DNA of 14,205 nt from Candidatus Eiseniibacteriota bacterium (GCA_030609605.1 JAUWBY010000035.1:1-14205), one strand, 5' to 3'; positions 7,253 to 14,205 are shown, counted from the first letter of the stretch. The notes: generated by a model not told the origin, from the sequence alone. Made by a program: numbers and translations.

Positions 7253-8479
7253 ATGCACAGGAATATTGTATTTGTGTTGGTGCTCGCAGTGGTGCTCATG
7301 GTCGGTACGGTGTCGAGTATGGCTCGGATGCAGGAATCCGACTACACCACTCACGTGCCGAACGCCGGCGTCCGTAGTCCCATCATTCTGTTCTTCGACG
7401 ACATGGAGAACGGGACTAATGGCTGGACGCACACGGACAACACGGCAACGGCCACGCCGAAGTTCCACTTGGACACATACTACGCCTACCAGGGCACATA
7501 CTCCTGGTGGTGTGGTGAGTTCAACGCCGCGTTTGCAGGCGGCGACGGTTATGGAAATGGATGGGATCAGCTTCTTGTGATCCCGGATGTCGATGTCAGC
7601 GCAGCCTACTATCCTGTACTCACATTCGCCTTGCGTTATGACTCGGAACCTGGGTACGATTTCACATATGTCGAGGCTGAAAGCCTCGGGGTCTACGTCA
7701 GCATGAATCGCGGCTATGACGGCTCGAGTGGAGGGTGGCAGGATCTCGGCGACTACGGATTCATCATGACAAGCTACGACAATCCTGTCCGCGCCCGATT
7801 CCACTTCGTTTCTGACGGGGCCTGGTCCGATGCGGACGGCAATTACGATTCGGACGGTGGCGCATTCCACGCAGACAACATCAAGGTGTTCGATTTCTAC
7901 GGCGGCGCCGTCTACTTCTACGACGACTGTGAGGCCGGTGGCATGTGCACACCTGCCGTACCCGCGTCGGCAGGCGACTACTGGCACCAGATCACAAGAG
8001 CGTGTCCCGCCTACAGCGATCCCACGACTTGGTGGTGTGGCGATGACGCGGACACATCCCTCATTCCGCCGAATCTCAGCAACTCTCTGTTCTCGCCGCA
8101 GGTCAGCATTGTCGGAAGCACGATTTGTACGCTGAGGTTCCTTCTGCACGCCGAGGTTCCGACAGTCGACAATGACTACTGGACTGAGGAAGTCTCCGTC
8201 GACGGCGGATCGAGTTGGTATCTGACCGGCGCGTGGTGGGGCGATTTCGCGCAGTGTGATGGTTGGGGCCTCGCAGGCATCGCCGGTACCGACATCACTG
8301 CGTTCCTGCCCGGTACGCTCTTCCAGTTTAAGCTCACGTTCTACACCACTGACAACGGTTGTGGTCCCGGGGCGGCCGGCGGCGCAGGAATCATGCTGGA
8401 TGATATCTGGCTTGAGGACTGGACCGGTTCGGCGGTCGAGGTGACCACGTGGGGCAAGCTGAAGGCGCTCTACAGGTAA
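7253..8479 (+). CDS. Secreted protein with two tandem DDxExG/WWCG beta-sandwich-type modules
   Basis: No gene name recognised. The 408-residue product begins with a signal peptide: MHRN, a hydrophobic stretch at about 5-20, and probable cleavage near SSMA (21-24). The mature part has two related halves. Module 1 (about 48-215) has FFDDMENG, then YSWWCGE (83-89), GYGNGWDQLLVIPDVDVS, LTFALRYDSEPGYDFTYVE, and DADGNYDSDGG (193-203), which may bind calcium. Module 2 (about 219-392) repeats the pattern with YFYDDCEAG, TTWWCGDD (259-265), LFSPQVSI and a tryptophan-rich end. The pattern resembles the MAM-like or choice-of-anchor modules found at the C-terminus of immune-inhibitor-A-type proteases, but no protease domain or HExxH is present. 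Eight cysteines (six in module 2) suggest disulfides. It ends in TWGKLKALYR. AGGAGAGG lies upstream of the ATG. It is the only plus-strand gene, read from a predicted sigma-54 promoter. A role in binding or surface display is inference only. Confidence 0.85.
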   Translation: MHRNIVFVLVLAVVLMVGTVSSMARMQESDYTTHVPNAGVRSPIILFFDDMENGTNGWTHTDNTATATPKFHLDTYYAYQGTYSWWCGEFNAAFAGGDGYGNGWDQLLVIPDVDVSAAYYPVLTFALRYDSEPGYDFTYVEAESLGVYVSMNRGYDGSSGGWQDLGDYGFIMTSYDNPVRARFHFVSDGAWSDADGNYDSDGGAFHADNIKVFDFYGGAVYFYDDCEAGGMCTPAVPASAGDYWHQITRACPAYSDPTTWWCGDDADTSLIPPNLSNSLFSPQVSIVGSTICTLRFLLHAEVPTVDNDYWTEEVSVDGGSSWYLTGAWWGDFAQCDGWGLAGIAGTDITAFLPGTLFQFKLTFYTTDNGCGPGAAGGAGIMLDDIWLEDWTGSAVEVTTWGKLKALYR

Positions 8480-8507
8480 AAGCAGGATCTTGATCACGAT
8501 CGACGTT

Positions 8508-8540
8508 GGCGGGCAGCCCCACCGGGTTGCCCGCCATTTC
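8508..8540 (+). terminator. Hairpin terminator after the secreted-protein gene
   Basis: GGCGGGCAGCCC (8508-8519) pairs with GGGTTGCCCGCC (8524-8535) across a 4-base CACC loop: 12 bp with one G-T wobble. ATTTCGTT follows, so the T-run is short and interrupted. It begins 28 nt after the TAA at 8479 and lies between converging genes, the permease stop being at 8562. The plus strand is the better-supported direction because the minus strand has no T-run after the stem. It may still act as a 3' stabilising or bidirectional element. Confidence 0.75.
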
Positions 8541-8561
8541 GTTCGGCCGCCCCGCTTTCTC

Positions 8562-9875
8562 CTAGGAGTACCGCAGAAGGATGTAGACGCTGGCGATGGA
8601 GAGACATATCGCGGTCAGCGGGATCCCCACCTTGGCAAAGACGGCGAACGTGAGCGGCTCACGCTGCTTCTGAGATAACCCGAGCACAGCCATGTTGGCT
8701 GCGGCTCCCACAACCGTCCCGTTTCCGCCAAGGCACGCGCCCGCCGCAAGAGCCCACCAGAAGGCATGGTTGAGCTCGGGCGAACCCAGGTCGGAGAAGT
8801 GGTTGACCACCACCTGAACGAGCGGGATCAGCACAGTAACCGTGGGAACGGCTGACAGGAGCGAGCCGATCAGAGCCGTTCCCCAAAGGAGTAGTACTAT
8901 GAGGACCTGAGGGTTATCGGATATGGCGAGAAAGCGACTTGCGAGGAAGGCCACAACGCCCACCTTGTCGAGCGCGCCCACGAGCACGAAAAGGCCAATG
9001 AAGAAAAACAACACAGGCCACTCGACTTCCACCAGGACTTCCTGAGGGTCGATTCGCGTGACAATCAGGAGCAGAGCAGCACCCGCCATTGCCACAGTGG
9101 CGGGCTGAAGTCCCATCTGATGATGAAACAGGAAACCGAGAAGAACAAGAACGAGAACGCCACCCGATCTTGCGAGGAGCCCACGGTCTTTCAACGCTTG
9201 TTTTGCATCCATCGACGCAAGGGCAACCATTTTCTTCTCATCAGGTGGCTTGAAAAACCTCTTCCCACTCCAGAAACGCAGATAGACGAGCGCAACAACC
9301 ATAGAGATGAGTGCCAGAGGACCGAGATGGACTATGAAGTCCATGAAGGTGAGATGTTCTCCGAGCGGCGGAACGAGCGCGCGACTGCCGATGAGGATAT
9401 TCGGCGGATCGCCGATCATGGTGGCCATGCCACCAATGTTCGCCATGACGATTTCCATCACCAGGAATGGCACTGCGCTCTTGCCCATGAGATCGGCGAT
9501 CAAGTAGATGACTGGAACGATCATGAGGACCGTGGTGACGTTGTCAATCAGGGCTGACGCCACAGCGGTTACTATTCCGAATCCCGCAAAGATGAGAAAG
9601 ACGCGCCCCCGCCCCTGCTGTGCCACTTTCAGCGCCAGGTATCGGAAGGCGCCCGTCCTCTTCAGCACCGCGACAATAAGCATCATTCCCACGAGGAGGC
9701 CGAGCGTATTGAAATCGATGAAACCGACCGCCTCTTCCTGGGTAAGAGCAAGCCCCGGCAGGAGCAACACAGCCAGCGCGCCTGCCAGGGCTATTGTCGT
9801 TCTGTTGATCTTCTCGGTAACGATGAAGTAGTAGGTAACTGCGAAGACTGTCGTTACCGCAACGACGGGGTACAT
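8562..9875 (-). CDS. ArsB/NhaD/P-protein-type ion permease
   Basis: A polytopic inner-membrane transporter of the ion transporter superfamily (ArsB, NhaD and OCA2 P-protein-like branch, COG1055 type). About 437 residues, nearly all in hydrophobic segments, with roughly 10-12 helices. Diagnostic motifs, numbered from the first ATG, are ALIDNVTTVLMIVPV (111-125), MANIGGMATMIGDPPNILIG (147-166, the conserved GG.AT.IGDPPN re-entrant motif) and, in the second half, LSAVPTVTVLIPLV and GACLGGNGTVVGAAANM. The two halves are inverted-repeat-like, as in the family. The substrate (Na+/H+, arsenite, citrate or another anion) cannot be read from sequence, and no ars genes are adjacent. The ATG at 9884 has its only Shine-Dalgarno (AAGG) directly abutting it, so I prefer the ATG at 9875, eight to nine bases from AAGGA. 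It lies 35 nt after the lipoprotein gene. Confidence 0.87.
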   Translation of the reverse strand: MYPVVAVTTVFAVTYYFIVTEKINRTTIALAGALAVLLLPGLALTQEEAVGFIDFNTLGLLVGMMLIVAVLKRTGAFRYLALKVAQQGRGRVFLIFAGFGIVTAVASALIDNVTTVLMIVPVIYLIADLMGKSAVPFLVMEIVMANIGGMATMIGDPPNILIGSRALVPPLGEHLTFMDFIVHLGPLALISMVVALVYLRFWSGKRFFKPPDEKKMVALASMDAKQALKDRGLLARSGGVLVLVLLGFLFHHQMGLQPATVAMAGAALLLIVTRIDPQEVLVEVEWPVLFFFIGLFVLVGALDKVGVVAFLASRFLAISDNPQVLIVLLLWGTALIGSLLSAVPTVTVLIPLVQVVVNHFSDLGSPELNHAFWWALAAGACLGGNGTVVGAAANMAVLGLSQKQREPLTFAVFAKVGIPLTAICLSIASVYILLRYS

Positions 9876-9910
9876 ACCGCTCATCCTTCACTGAGTCAGC
9901 CCTAGCACGG

Positions 9911-11080
9911 CTACTCGGAAGAGATCAAATCACTGTCCTCAAAAAGGGGCGCTTCCGTGCCCATATTCTCGAGCATCCACTCGGCCGACTCCCGCAGTTC
10001 TGACTCGGGGTATTCGTCAAGCATTCGCTGAAGGGCCTTCCCCGCCGCATCGAAGTCCCCTATCTCCTCGGCCTGAATGAAGCCTATCATGAACTGTGCC
10101 TCAGCGGCGTGCTCACCGTCGGGGAACTGCAACACCAGCTCTGAGTAGTATCCGAGCCTCCTGTACGGGTCCTCCGTGTCCTGAGCAAGCGTGAAGAGTT
10201 CTTCCTCACTGCGAGGCTGCCTCCTGAAGGCATCTTCATTCACAGTCGCCTTCAACTGCTCCTTGAGCTCCTCGAGCACCTCAAGATAGTACTCACGTGC
10301 TTCACCCGGCATGAGGCTGTCAACGATTCGCCCACGCACCTCATCGAGCGGCTTCACGCTCTCCTGGCTCAGCTCCTCGATCCTGACGATGTGCCATCCT
10401 CTGTCGGAGCGGAGGGGCTCCGAGATCTGTCCGACAGTGCCCTCAAACAGGCTTGCGATGAATGCCCCGCTCATTCCGGCACTCGGAAGCGAGTCCCCCT
10501 GCTTCCGAGGTGCGACGAGTCCACCCGCGTCTCGCGATCCCTGGTCTTTGGAAAGCTCCCGGGCGACGGATGCGAAGTCCTCTCCCCCGATAATCCGGTT
10601 GCGGGCCGTTCTGGCTCCGGCCTCGGTGTTCGCCAGAATGTGCCTGAACTTGATTTGACCAAGCCGTATGAATTGCTCCGAATGTTCGTCGTAGTACGCC
10701 ACCACCTTCTCTTCAGGAACGGTGACCGCACCTTCAATCTCGGTCTTGTAGTAGGCCTGGATCATGGCGCGTCGCTGGACCGCCTCAACGGTCTTGACTA
10801 CCGCCGGGTCATGATCGTAGCCGGCTCGCTCAGCGGCTTGGTACAGCACCTCCTCTTCGATCACCCGATGCAGAAACTTGATCAGACCCTCAGGACCGGC
10901 GAACTGCTGCTGCGTGAACGGCGGCAGCTCCGCCAGTTTGGCCCTGAGTTCACTCTCGCTAATGCTCGTGCTCCCCACCCTGGCGACAATCCGTGTGCGC
11001 CCACTTCCACCACATCCTGAAAGAAGAAGGCTTGCAACAAGGAGCGCCGACAGCATGGTCAGCAGTGTTTTGCGTAGCAT
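9911..11080 (-). CDS. PpiC/SurA-type peptidyl-prolyl isomerase lipoprotein with a C-terminal helical-repeat tail
   Basis: A predicted lipoprotein of 389 residues: positively charged start, hydrophobic stretch, lipobox LLSGC with lipidated Cys23, then GGSG. Residues about 30-135 form the N-terminal chaperone helices (VARVGSTSISESELRAKL, IEEEVLYQAAERAG). Residues about 141-236 are a parvulin rotamase domain: GQIKFRHILA, GEDFASVARELSKDQGSRDAGGL, FEGTVGQISEPLRSDRGWHIVRI. This indicates folding of secreted or outer-membrane proteins, like PrsA/SurA/PpiD. Residues about 303-375 (DPYRRLGYYSELVLQFPDGE, AAEAQFMIGFIQAEE, ALQRMLDEYPESEL) look like TPR/YbgF-type repeats, which are not part of classical SurA or PrsA and may recruit partners. 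The start at 11080 has GAGGAGG five bases upstream. It follows rplI by 70 nt with no visible terminator, so it may be read through from the ribosomal operon. Confidence 0.9.
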   Translation of the reverse strand: MLRKTLLTMLSALLVASLLLSGCGGSGRTRIVARVGSTSISESELRAKLAELPPFTQQQFAGPEGLIKFLHRVIEEEVLYQAAERAGYDHDPAVVKTVEAVQRRAMIQAYYKTEIEGAVTVPEEKVVAYYDEHSEQFIRLGQIKFRHILANTEAGARTARNRIIGGEDFASVARELSKDQGSRDAGGLVAPRKQGDSLPSAGMSGAFIASLFEGTVGQISEPLRSDRGWHIVRIEELSQESVKPLDEVRGRIVDSLMPGEAREYYLEVLEELKEQLKATVNEDAFRRQPRSEEELFTLAQDTEDPYRRLGYYSELVLQFPDGEHAAEAQFMIGFIQAEEIGDFDAAGKALQRMLDEYPESELRESAEWMLENMGTEAPLFEDSDLISSE

Positions 11081-11150
11081 TCGTTCCTCCTCAACTCCTG
11101 ACCGGTGTTACACAGGAGCGCAGTGAACGCCTCGACCCACGGTGACCCAG

Positions 11151-11594
11151 CTACTCTCTGATGACCCATACTCTGATTTCAGCGTCAACGTCCTTGAACA
11201 GATGGATCCTGACGGGAAACACCCCCAGCATCTTGATGTGTTCATCCATGATGATTGAACTCTGGTCGATCTCCAGCCCCTGATCCTCAAGCGCCGTGGC
11301 TACCTCTCTCGGTCCGACCGAACCGTATAGCTTATCGCTCTCGTCGGCCTGCACGCGGACAGTGCACGAAACGCCGCTGAGCCGATCCGCCACAGCCCTG
11401 GCATTACGCGAGTCTTTCCGGACACGCAGGTCCTTCAGTTTGAGCATGCCTTCAAGCTTGGCCAGATTGGCTTCCGTAGCCGCCATGGCTTTGCCCGTCG
11501 GTATGAGGAAATTCCTCCCGTACCCGCTCTTGACGGTGACCAGATCACCTTCAGAACCGAGTCTCGGGACATCCTGTGTCAGAATGACCTTCAT
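11151..11594 (-). CDS. rplI: 50S ribosomal protein L9
   Basis: L9 binds 23S rRNA near the base of the L1 stalk and helps maintain reading frame. The 147-residue product has the family's usual length. Its N-terminal domain has the signature MKVILTQDVPRLGSEGDLVTVKSGYGRNFLIPTGKA in recognisable form (GxxGdxv.VK.GY.RNFLIP..kA). A charged connecting helix (about 40-75) and a C-terminal domain with KLYGSVGPREVATAL and VRIHLFKDVDAEIRVWV follow. GAGGAGG lies six bases upstream of the ATG. Third gene of rpsF-rpsR-rplI, 33 nt after rpsR. Confidence 0.98.
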   Translation of the reverse strand: MKVILTQDVPRLGSEGDLVTVKSGYGRNFLIPTGKAMAATEANLAKLEGMLKLKDLRVRKDSRNARAVADRLSGVSCTVRVQADESDKLYGSVGPREVATALEDQGLEIDQSSIIMDEHIKMLGVFPVRIHLFKDVDAEIRVWVIRE

Positions 11595-11627
11595 TGTTGT
11601 CCTCCTCGAGACCGCCGTCCTGCTTGG

Positions 11628-11867
11628 CTACCCGTGTCTGTGGTGTCTGCCCACGTATGGCAGCAGCGCCATGAATCTGGCACGCTTGATCGCCTCGGCC
11701 AACTGCCTCTGGTGTCGGCCGCACGTTCTGGTCACTCTGCGGGGGACCATCTTCCCCTGCTCTGTGATGAAGCGTGCAAGCCGCTTCTCATCCTTGTAGT
11801 CTACGCGCTCTACCTTGTCCTGACAGAGACGGCAGTACCTCATCTGGTGTTGTTCGTATCTTGGCAT
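11628..11867 (-). CDS. rpsR: 30S ribosomal protein S18
   Basis: S18 forms a heterodimer with S6 on the platform of the small subunit. The 79-residue product carries the family core: CRLCQDKVERVDYKDEKRL, then FITEQGKMVPRRVTRTCGRH and QRQLAEAIKRARFMALLPY. The CxxC and CxxH pairs of the zinc-type S18 are kept. The open frame extends 16 codons upstream to 11915, overlapping rpsF, but GGAGG five bases before the ATG at 11867 and the family N-terminus support the shorter protein. It begins 32 nt after rpsF. Confidence 0.97.
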   Translation of the reverse strand: MPRYEQHQMRYCRLCQDKVERVDYKDEKRLARFITEQGKMVPRRVTRTCGRHQRQLAEAIKRARFMALLPYVGRHHRHG

Positions 11868-11899
11868 CCGTTCCTCCGTGAGTGGGAGAAGGCCGTGCC

Positions 11900-12202
11900 T
11901 TACTTGCCCAGCCATTCATCCATGTTGATCGTCATGTGCCGCAGCACGTTCTCCTCAAGACGGAGCACTGCTACGAGTTTCTCGATCGCCCGAGGCTCAG
12001 CATCAAAGCGCAGAAAGGCGTAGTGCCCCTCCGTGTGCTTCTTGATCTCGAAAGCGAGTCGCCTCTTTGGCCATCGTTCCCACTTGCCGATCGTCCCACC
12101 CTCGTTCTTCACCATGTCCTCGATCTTCGCCGTCATCTGTTCCAGCCCCGAATCATCGAGGGTCGGATTGAAGATAAGGGCCATCTCGTAGGATCTCGCC
12201 AT
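11900..12202 (-). CDS. rpsF: 30S ribosomal protein S6
   Basis: S6 pairs with S18 in the 30S platform. The 100-residue product has the expected YEMALIFNPTLDD N-terminus, IGKWERWPKRRLAFEIKKH, TEGHYAFLRFDAEP and the C-terminal VLRHMTINMD. The start has a strong GAGGAGG six bases upstream. It heads the rpsF-rpsR-rplI cluster; ssb, often inserted between rpsF and rpsR, is absent. The upstream leader is structured (see its own entry), consistent with the known feedback control of this operon by the S6:S18 complex. Confidence 0.98.
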   Translation of the reverse strand: MARSYEMALIFNPTLDDSGLEQMTAKIEDMVKNEGGTIGKWERWPKRRLAFEIKKHTEGHYAFLRFDAEPRAIEKLVAVLRLEENVLRHMTINMDEWLGK

Positions 12203-12352
12203 CGTTTCCTCCTCTTGGTCTGAGATCCGACCCCACCTTGATGGTGGGGTGAGGAGACCCGGCAGTGTCTACTTCGTTTCGTCTCATCGCTGCCGGGGTC
12301 CTGCGTCTCGCATCACCGTCTGTCTTCAGAAGCACATCCGCGTGGCGCGCTG
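12203..12352 (-). promoter_or_regulatory. Structured leader of the rpsF operon (candidate S6:S18 autoregulatory element)
   Basis: Read on the minus strand, the 150 bases between ychF and rpsF hold two hairpins. The first pairs GACCCCGGCAG (12300-12290) with CTGCCGGGTC (12265-12256), a 10-bp stem with one bulged C and a loop of about 24 nt. The second pairs ACCCCACC with GGTGGGGT (12250-12230), 8 bp with a 5-nt loop. CTCCTC (12256-12251), directly after the first stem, can pair with the GAGGAG of the rpsF ribosome binding site (12214-12209), enclosing the second hairpin and hiding the site. Feedback of S6:S18 on its own leader is established in other bacteria; that this leader does so is inference. 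No clear -35/-10 promoter was found here, so transcription may come from upstream. Confidence 0.5.
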
Positions 12353-13447
12353 CTAGTGAAAGTGAATGAGGATCACATCCCCATCGTGCACGGGATGATC
12401 CCGACCCTCGGTTCTGACATGCCCCTGTTCCCTGGCAACGTGCATCGAACCGGCCACGATCAGGTCATCGTAGCTCACCACTTCCGCCCTGATAAACCCC
12501 TTTTCCATGTCTGTGTGTATCTTACCCGCCGCTTCTGCCACCGCTGTTCCATCCTTGACCGTCCACGCTCTCACTTCAGTTCCCTTGATCGTAAAGAACG
12601 TCACCAGTCCAAGAAGGCGATAACCGGCACGTATCAATCGAGGCAGTCCGGTCTCCGGAAGACCCAGGCCTGCCGTCATCTCGAGGCGATCCTCGAGTGG
12701 AAGCGATGCCAGCTCGGATTCAAGCTCGCATGAAAGCGCGACGGTCTTCCACTGAGGCTCCCCACTCGCTGCTGAAAGCAGCTCCACCCAACGACGCTCG
12801 CCGTCCCCCAGATCGCTCTCGGCAATGTTGGCGACGTAGATCGAATCAAGAGCTGTCAGAAAGCTATATCCAGCGATCTCATGTCGCTCTCTTTCGGATA
12901 GCTCGAGCCGTTTGATGTCGACTCCGCGGGCCAAGCCGCCAATGGCCTTCTCCAGAGAAGGGAGTTCTGCTTTCGCTTTCTTGTCTCCGCGGGACGCGTC
13001 CTTACGCATCTTCATCGCGCTCTTCTCGGCCATTTCCAGATCCGACAGGATCAGTTCCGTCCTGATGATGTCCAGATCCCGCCTGGGGTCGACAGTGCCT
13101 TCCACGTGGCTAACGGTTGCGGATTCGAAACAACGGATGACATGAACGATTGCGTCCACTTCGCGAATGCTGGCAAGGAAACGGTTGCCGAGTCCCTCCC
13201 CCTTGCTGGCTCCCTTCACAAGCCCTGCTATGTCCACGAAACGTATCGTCGTGGGCGTCAGTTTCTCCGGCTGCAACAGCTTGCCCAGTCGTTCCAGGCG
13301 CTCATCCGGAACCGGTATGACTCCAATGTTCTCGTCGATCGTGCAGAACGGATAGTTGCTGCAAGCGACCTCCGCGTTTGCCAGCGCGTTGAACAGCGTC
13401 GACTTCCCCACATTGGGGAGTCCGACTATGCCAAGCTCCAGGGACAC
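12353..13447 (-). CDS. ychF: Ribosome-binding ATPase/GTPase YchF (Obg/OLA1 family)
   Basis: YchF is a universally conserved P-loop NTPase that binds ribosomes and usually prefers ATP. The 364-residue product has the normal length. P-loop GLPNVGKST is at 9-17, FVDIAGLVKGASKGEGLGN (G3 region) at 70-88, and the YchF-specific NIAE (207-210) replaces the GTP-specific NKxD, which explains ATP use. A coiled-coil region (about 125-190) and the C-terminal TGS domain (about 281-364) follow, with FFTIKGTEVRAWTVKDGT, AAGKIHTDMEKGFIRAEV and the ending HDGDVILIHF. The start is a GTG at 13447 with AGGAG six bases upstream. It follows hppA by 32 nt. Confidence 0.98.
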   Translation of the reverse strand: MSLELGIVGLPNVGKSTLFNALANAEVACSNYPFCTIDENIGVIPVPDERLERLGKLLQPEKLTPTTIRFVDIAGLVKGASKGEGLGNRFLASIREVDAIVHVIRCFESATVSHVEGTVDPRRDLDIIRTELILSDLEMAEKSAMKMRKDASRGDKKAKAELPSLEKAIGGLARGVDIKRLELSERERHEIAGYSFLTALDSIYVANIAESDLGDGERRWVELLSAASGEPQWKTVALSCELESELASLPLEDRLEMTAGLGLPETGLPRLIRAGYRLLGLVTFFTIKGTEVRAWTVKDGTAVAEAAGKIHTDMEKGFIRAEVVSYDDLIVAGSMHVAREQGHVRTEGRDHPVHDGDVILIHFH

Positions 13448-13479
13448 GTACTGCTCCTGCCCAGCTCCTGGCTGAAACC

Positions 13480-14205
13480 CTAGCCCTTCACGAAAAGCGG
13501 GGCTAGAACGAGGGCGATAACAGACATCAGTTTGATGAGGATGTTGATCGACGGACCAACCGTGTCCTTCAACGGATCCCCCACGGTATCACCTATGACG
13601 GCGGCCTTATGGGCTTCAGATCCCTTCCCGCCGAAGTGTCCCTCCTCGATGTACTTCTTCGCGTTGTCCATCGCACCACCGGAATTCGCGGTTTGAATGC
13701 CAAGCACGACACCAGTAACGACCGCCCCGATCAAAAGCCCGGCCAGCGCCTTCGCATCGTATAGTCCGACGATGACAGGCACCGCTAGCGCCAGCATCCC
13801 CGGTTTCATCATTCCCTTGATGGCGCCACGCGTGCTTATGTCAACGCATGTCTTCGAATCAGGCATGACCTTGCCCTCGAGGAGGCCGGGGATCTCGCGG
13901 AACTGTCGCCGGACTTCGTCGATCATCTTGAAGGCAACCTCAGAGACAGCCTTGAACAACATCGAGGAGAAGAGGAACGGCAACATTCCTCCAACTAGAA
14001 GTCCCGCCATCACTTTTGGATCCGCCATGTCTATCACATCGATCTCCACCGAGACCATGTAGGCAGAGAGCAGTGCTATCGCCGCAAACGCTGCGGAGCC
14101 GATCGCAAAACCCTTGCCGATAGCGGCCGTTGTATTCCCCACAGCATCAAGGTTGTCGGTGATCTCGCGTACCTTCGGATCCAGCCCGGCCATCTCGGCT
14201 ATGCC
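13480..14205 (-). CDS. hppA: Membrane-bound ion-pumping pyrophosphatase, C-terminal third (cut by window edge)
   Basis: This integral membrane enzyme couples pyrophosphate hydrolysis to H+ and/or Na+ pumping. The last 241 residues are visible; the frame stays open to the right edge, so the methionine at 14193 is internal. Key segments are DNLDAVGNTTAAIGKGFAIG, LVGGMLPFLFSSMLFKAV, the QTANSGGAMDNAKKYIEEG loop, and the catalytic-loop motif GDTVGDPLKDTVGPSINIL, which supplies conserved aspartate and lysine ligands. The GNTT is followed by A-A-I-G: alanine and glycine at the positions called 460 and 463 in Carboxydothermus numbering, the signature of K+-dependent enzymes (independent ones have Lys/Thr). 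H+ versus Na+ specificity depends on residues outside the window. The protein ends in APLFVKG. ychF follows after 32 nt, probably in one transcript. Confidence 0.96.
   Translation of the reverse strand, partial: GIAEMAGLDPKVREITDNLDAVGNTTAAIGKGFAIGSAAFAAIALLSAYMVSVEIDVIDMADPKVMAGLLVGGMLPFLFSSMLFKAVSEVAFKMIDEVRRQFREIPGLLEGKVMPDSKTCVDISTRGAIKGMMKPGMLALAVPVIVGLYDAKALAGLLIGAVVTGVVLGIQTANSGGAMDNAKKYIEEGHFGGKGSEAHKAAVIGDTVGDPLKDTVGPSINILIKLMSVIALVLAPLFVKG

Noticed and set aside
7229..8497. A 422-codon open frame on the minus strand, covering the whole secreted-protein gene in antisense.
   Set aside because: It mirrors the plus-strand gene, as often happens in GC-rich codons. It has no ribosome binding site, no signal peptide and no family motif, while the plus-strand reading has all of these plus an internal module duplication and a promoter.
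11095..11118. CTCCTG/CAGGAG inverted repeat between rplI and the lipoprotein gene as a terminator.
   Set aside because: Only six base pairs with a 12-base loop and no T-run. One arm sits next to the lipoprotein gene's ribosome binding site, so the match is probably a by-product of that purine-rich site.
11868..11915. A 16-codon longer S18 starting at 11915.
   Set aside because: It overlaps rpsF, and the extra residues are not S18-like; GGAGG is placed correctly for the ATG at 11867.

Overview
The window looks like chromosomal core-gene sequence from a free-living diderm (Gram-negative-type) bacterium with fairly high GC, roughly 60% by eye. Diderm features are a lipoprotein with a lipobox, a SurA/PpiC-type periplasmic isomerase, a SPOR domain and a match to a sigma-54 promoter. 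I cannot name the species. The secreted protein style and its C-terminal tail (TWGKLKALYR) remind me of deep-branching FCB-group candidate phyla such as Eisenbacteria or Krumholzibacteria, but this is a weak, memory-based impression. No phage, insertion sequence, CRISPR, tRNA or rRNA is visible.

Layout from right to left, following the minus strand on which all genes but one lie: the C-terminal third of a K+-dependent-type membrane pyrophosphatase (hppA, cut by the right edge); the GTPase ychF; a 150-bp leader with two hairpins and a possible Shine-Dalgarno switch; the ribosomal protein trio rpsF-rpsR-rplI, without ssb; a PpiC-type lipoprotein with a C-terminal helical-repeat tail; and an ArsB/NhaD-type ion permease. 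A single plus-strand gene follows. It encodes a secreted, cysteine-containing protein built of two related modules, and ends at a hairpin shared with the permease 3' end. Beyond a 421-bp divergent intergenic region, which contains an excellent sigma-54 (-24/-12) promoter match facing that gene, the minus strand resumes with selA, a pseudo-kinase/SPOR membrane protein, smc and the first 68 codons of ftsY (cut by the left edge).

Functionally, the right part covers ribosome assembly, energy coupling and envelope protein folding. The left part (selA, SPOR protein, smc, ftsY) is tightly packed, with spacings of 34 nt, 8 nt and a 29-nt overlap, and is probably one operon. The two places most worth attention are the membrane protein between selA and smc and the secreted protein with its sigma-54 promoter. 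The membrane protein joins a degenerate CpsD/Wzc-like P-loop domain, one membrane helix and a periplasmic SPOR domain next to the chromosome condensation gene. The secreted protein is the only plus-strand gene in the window.
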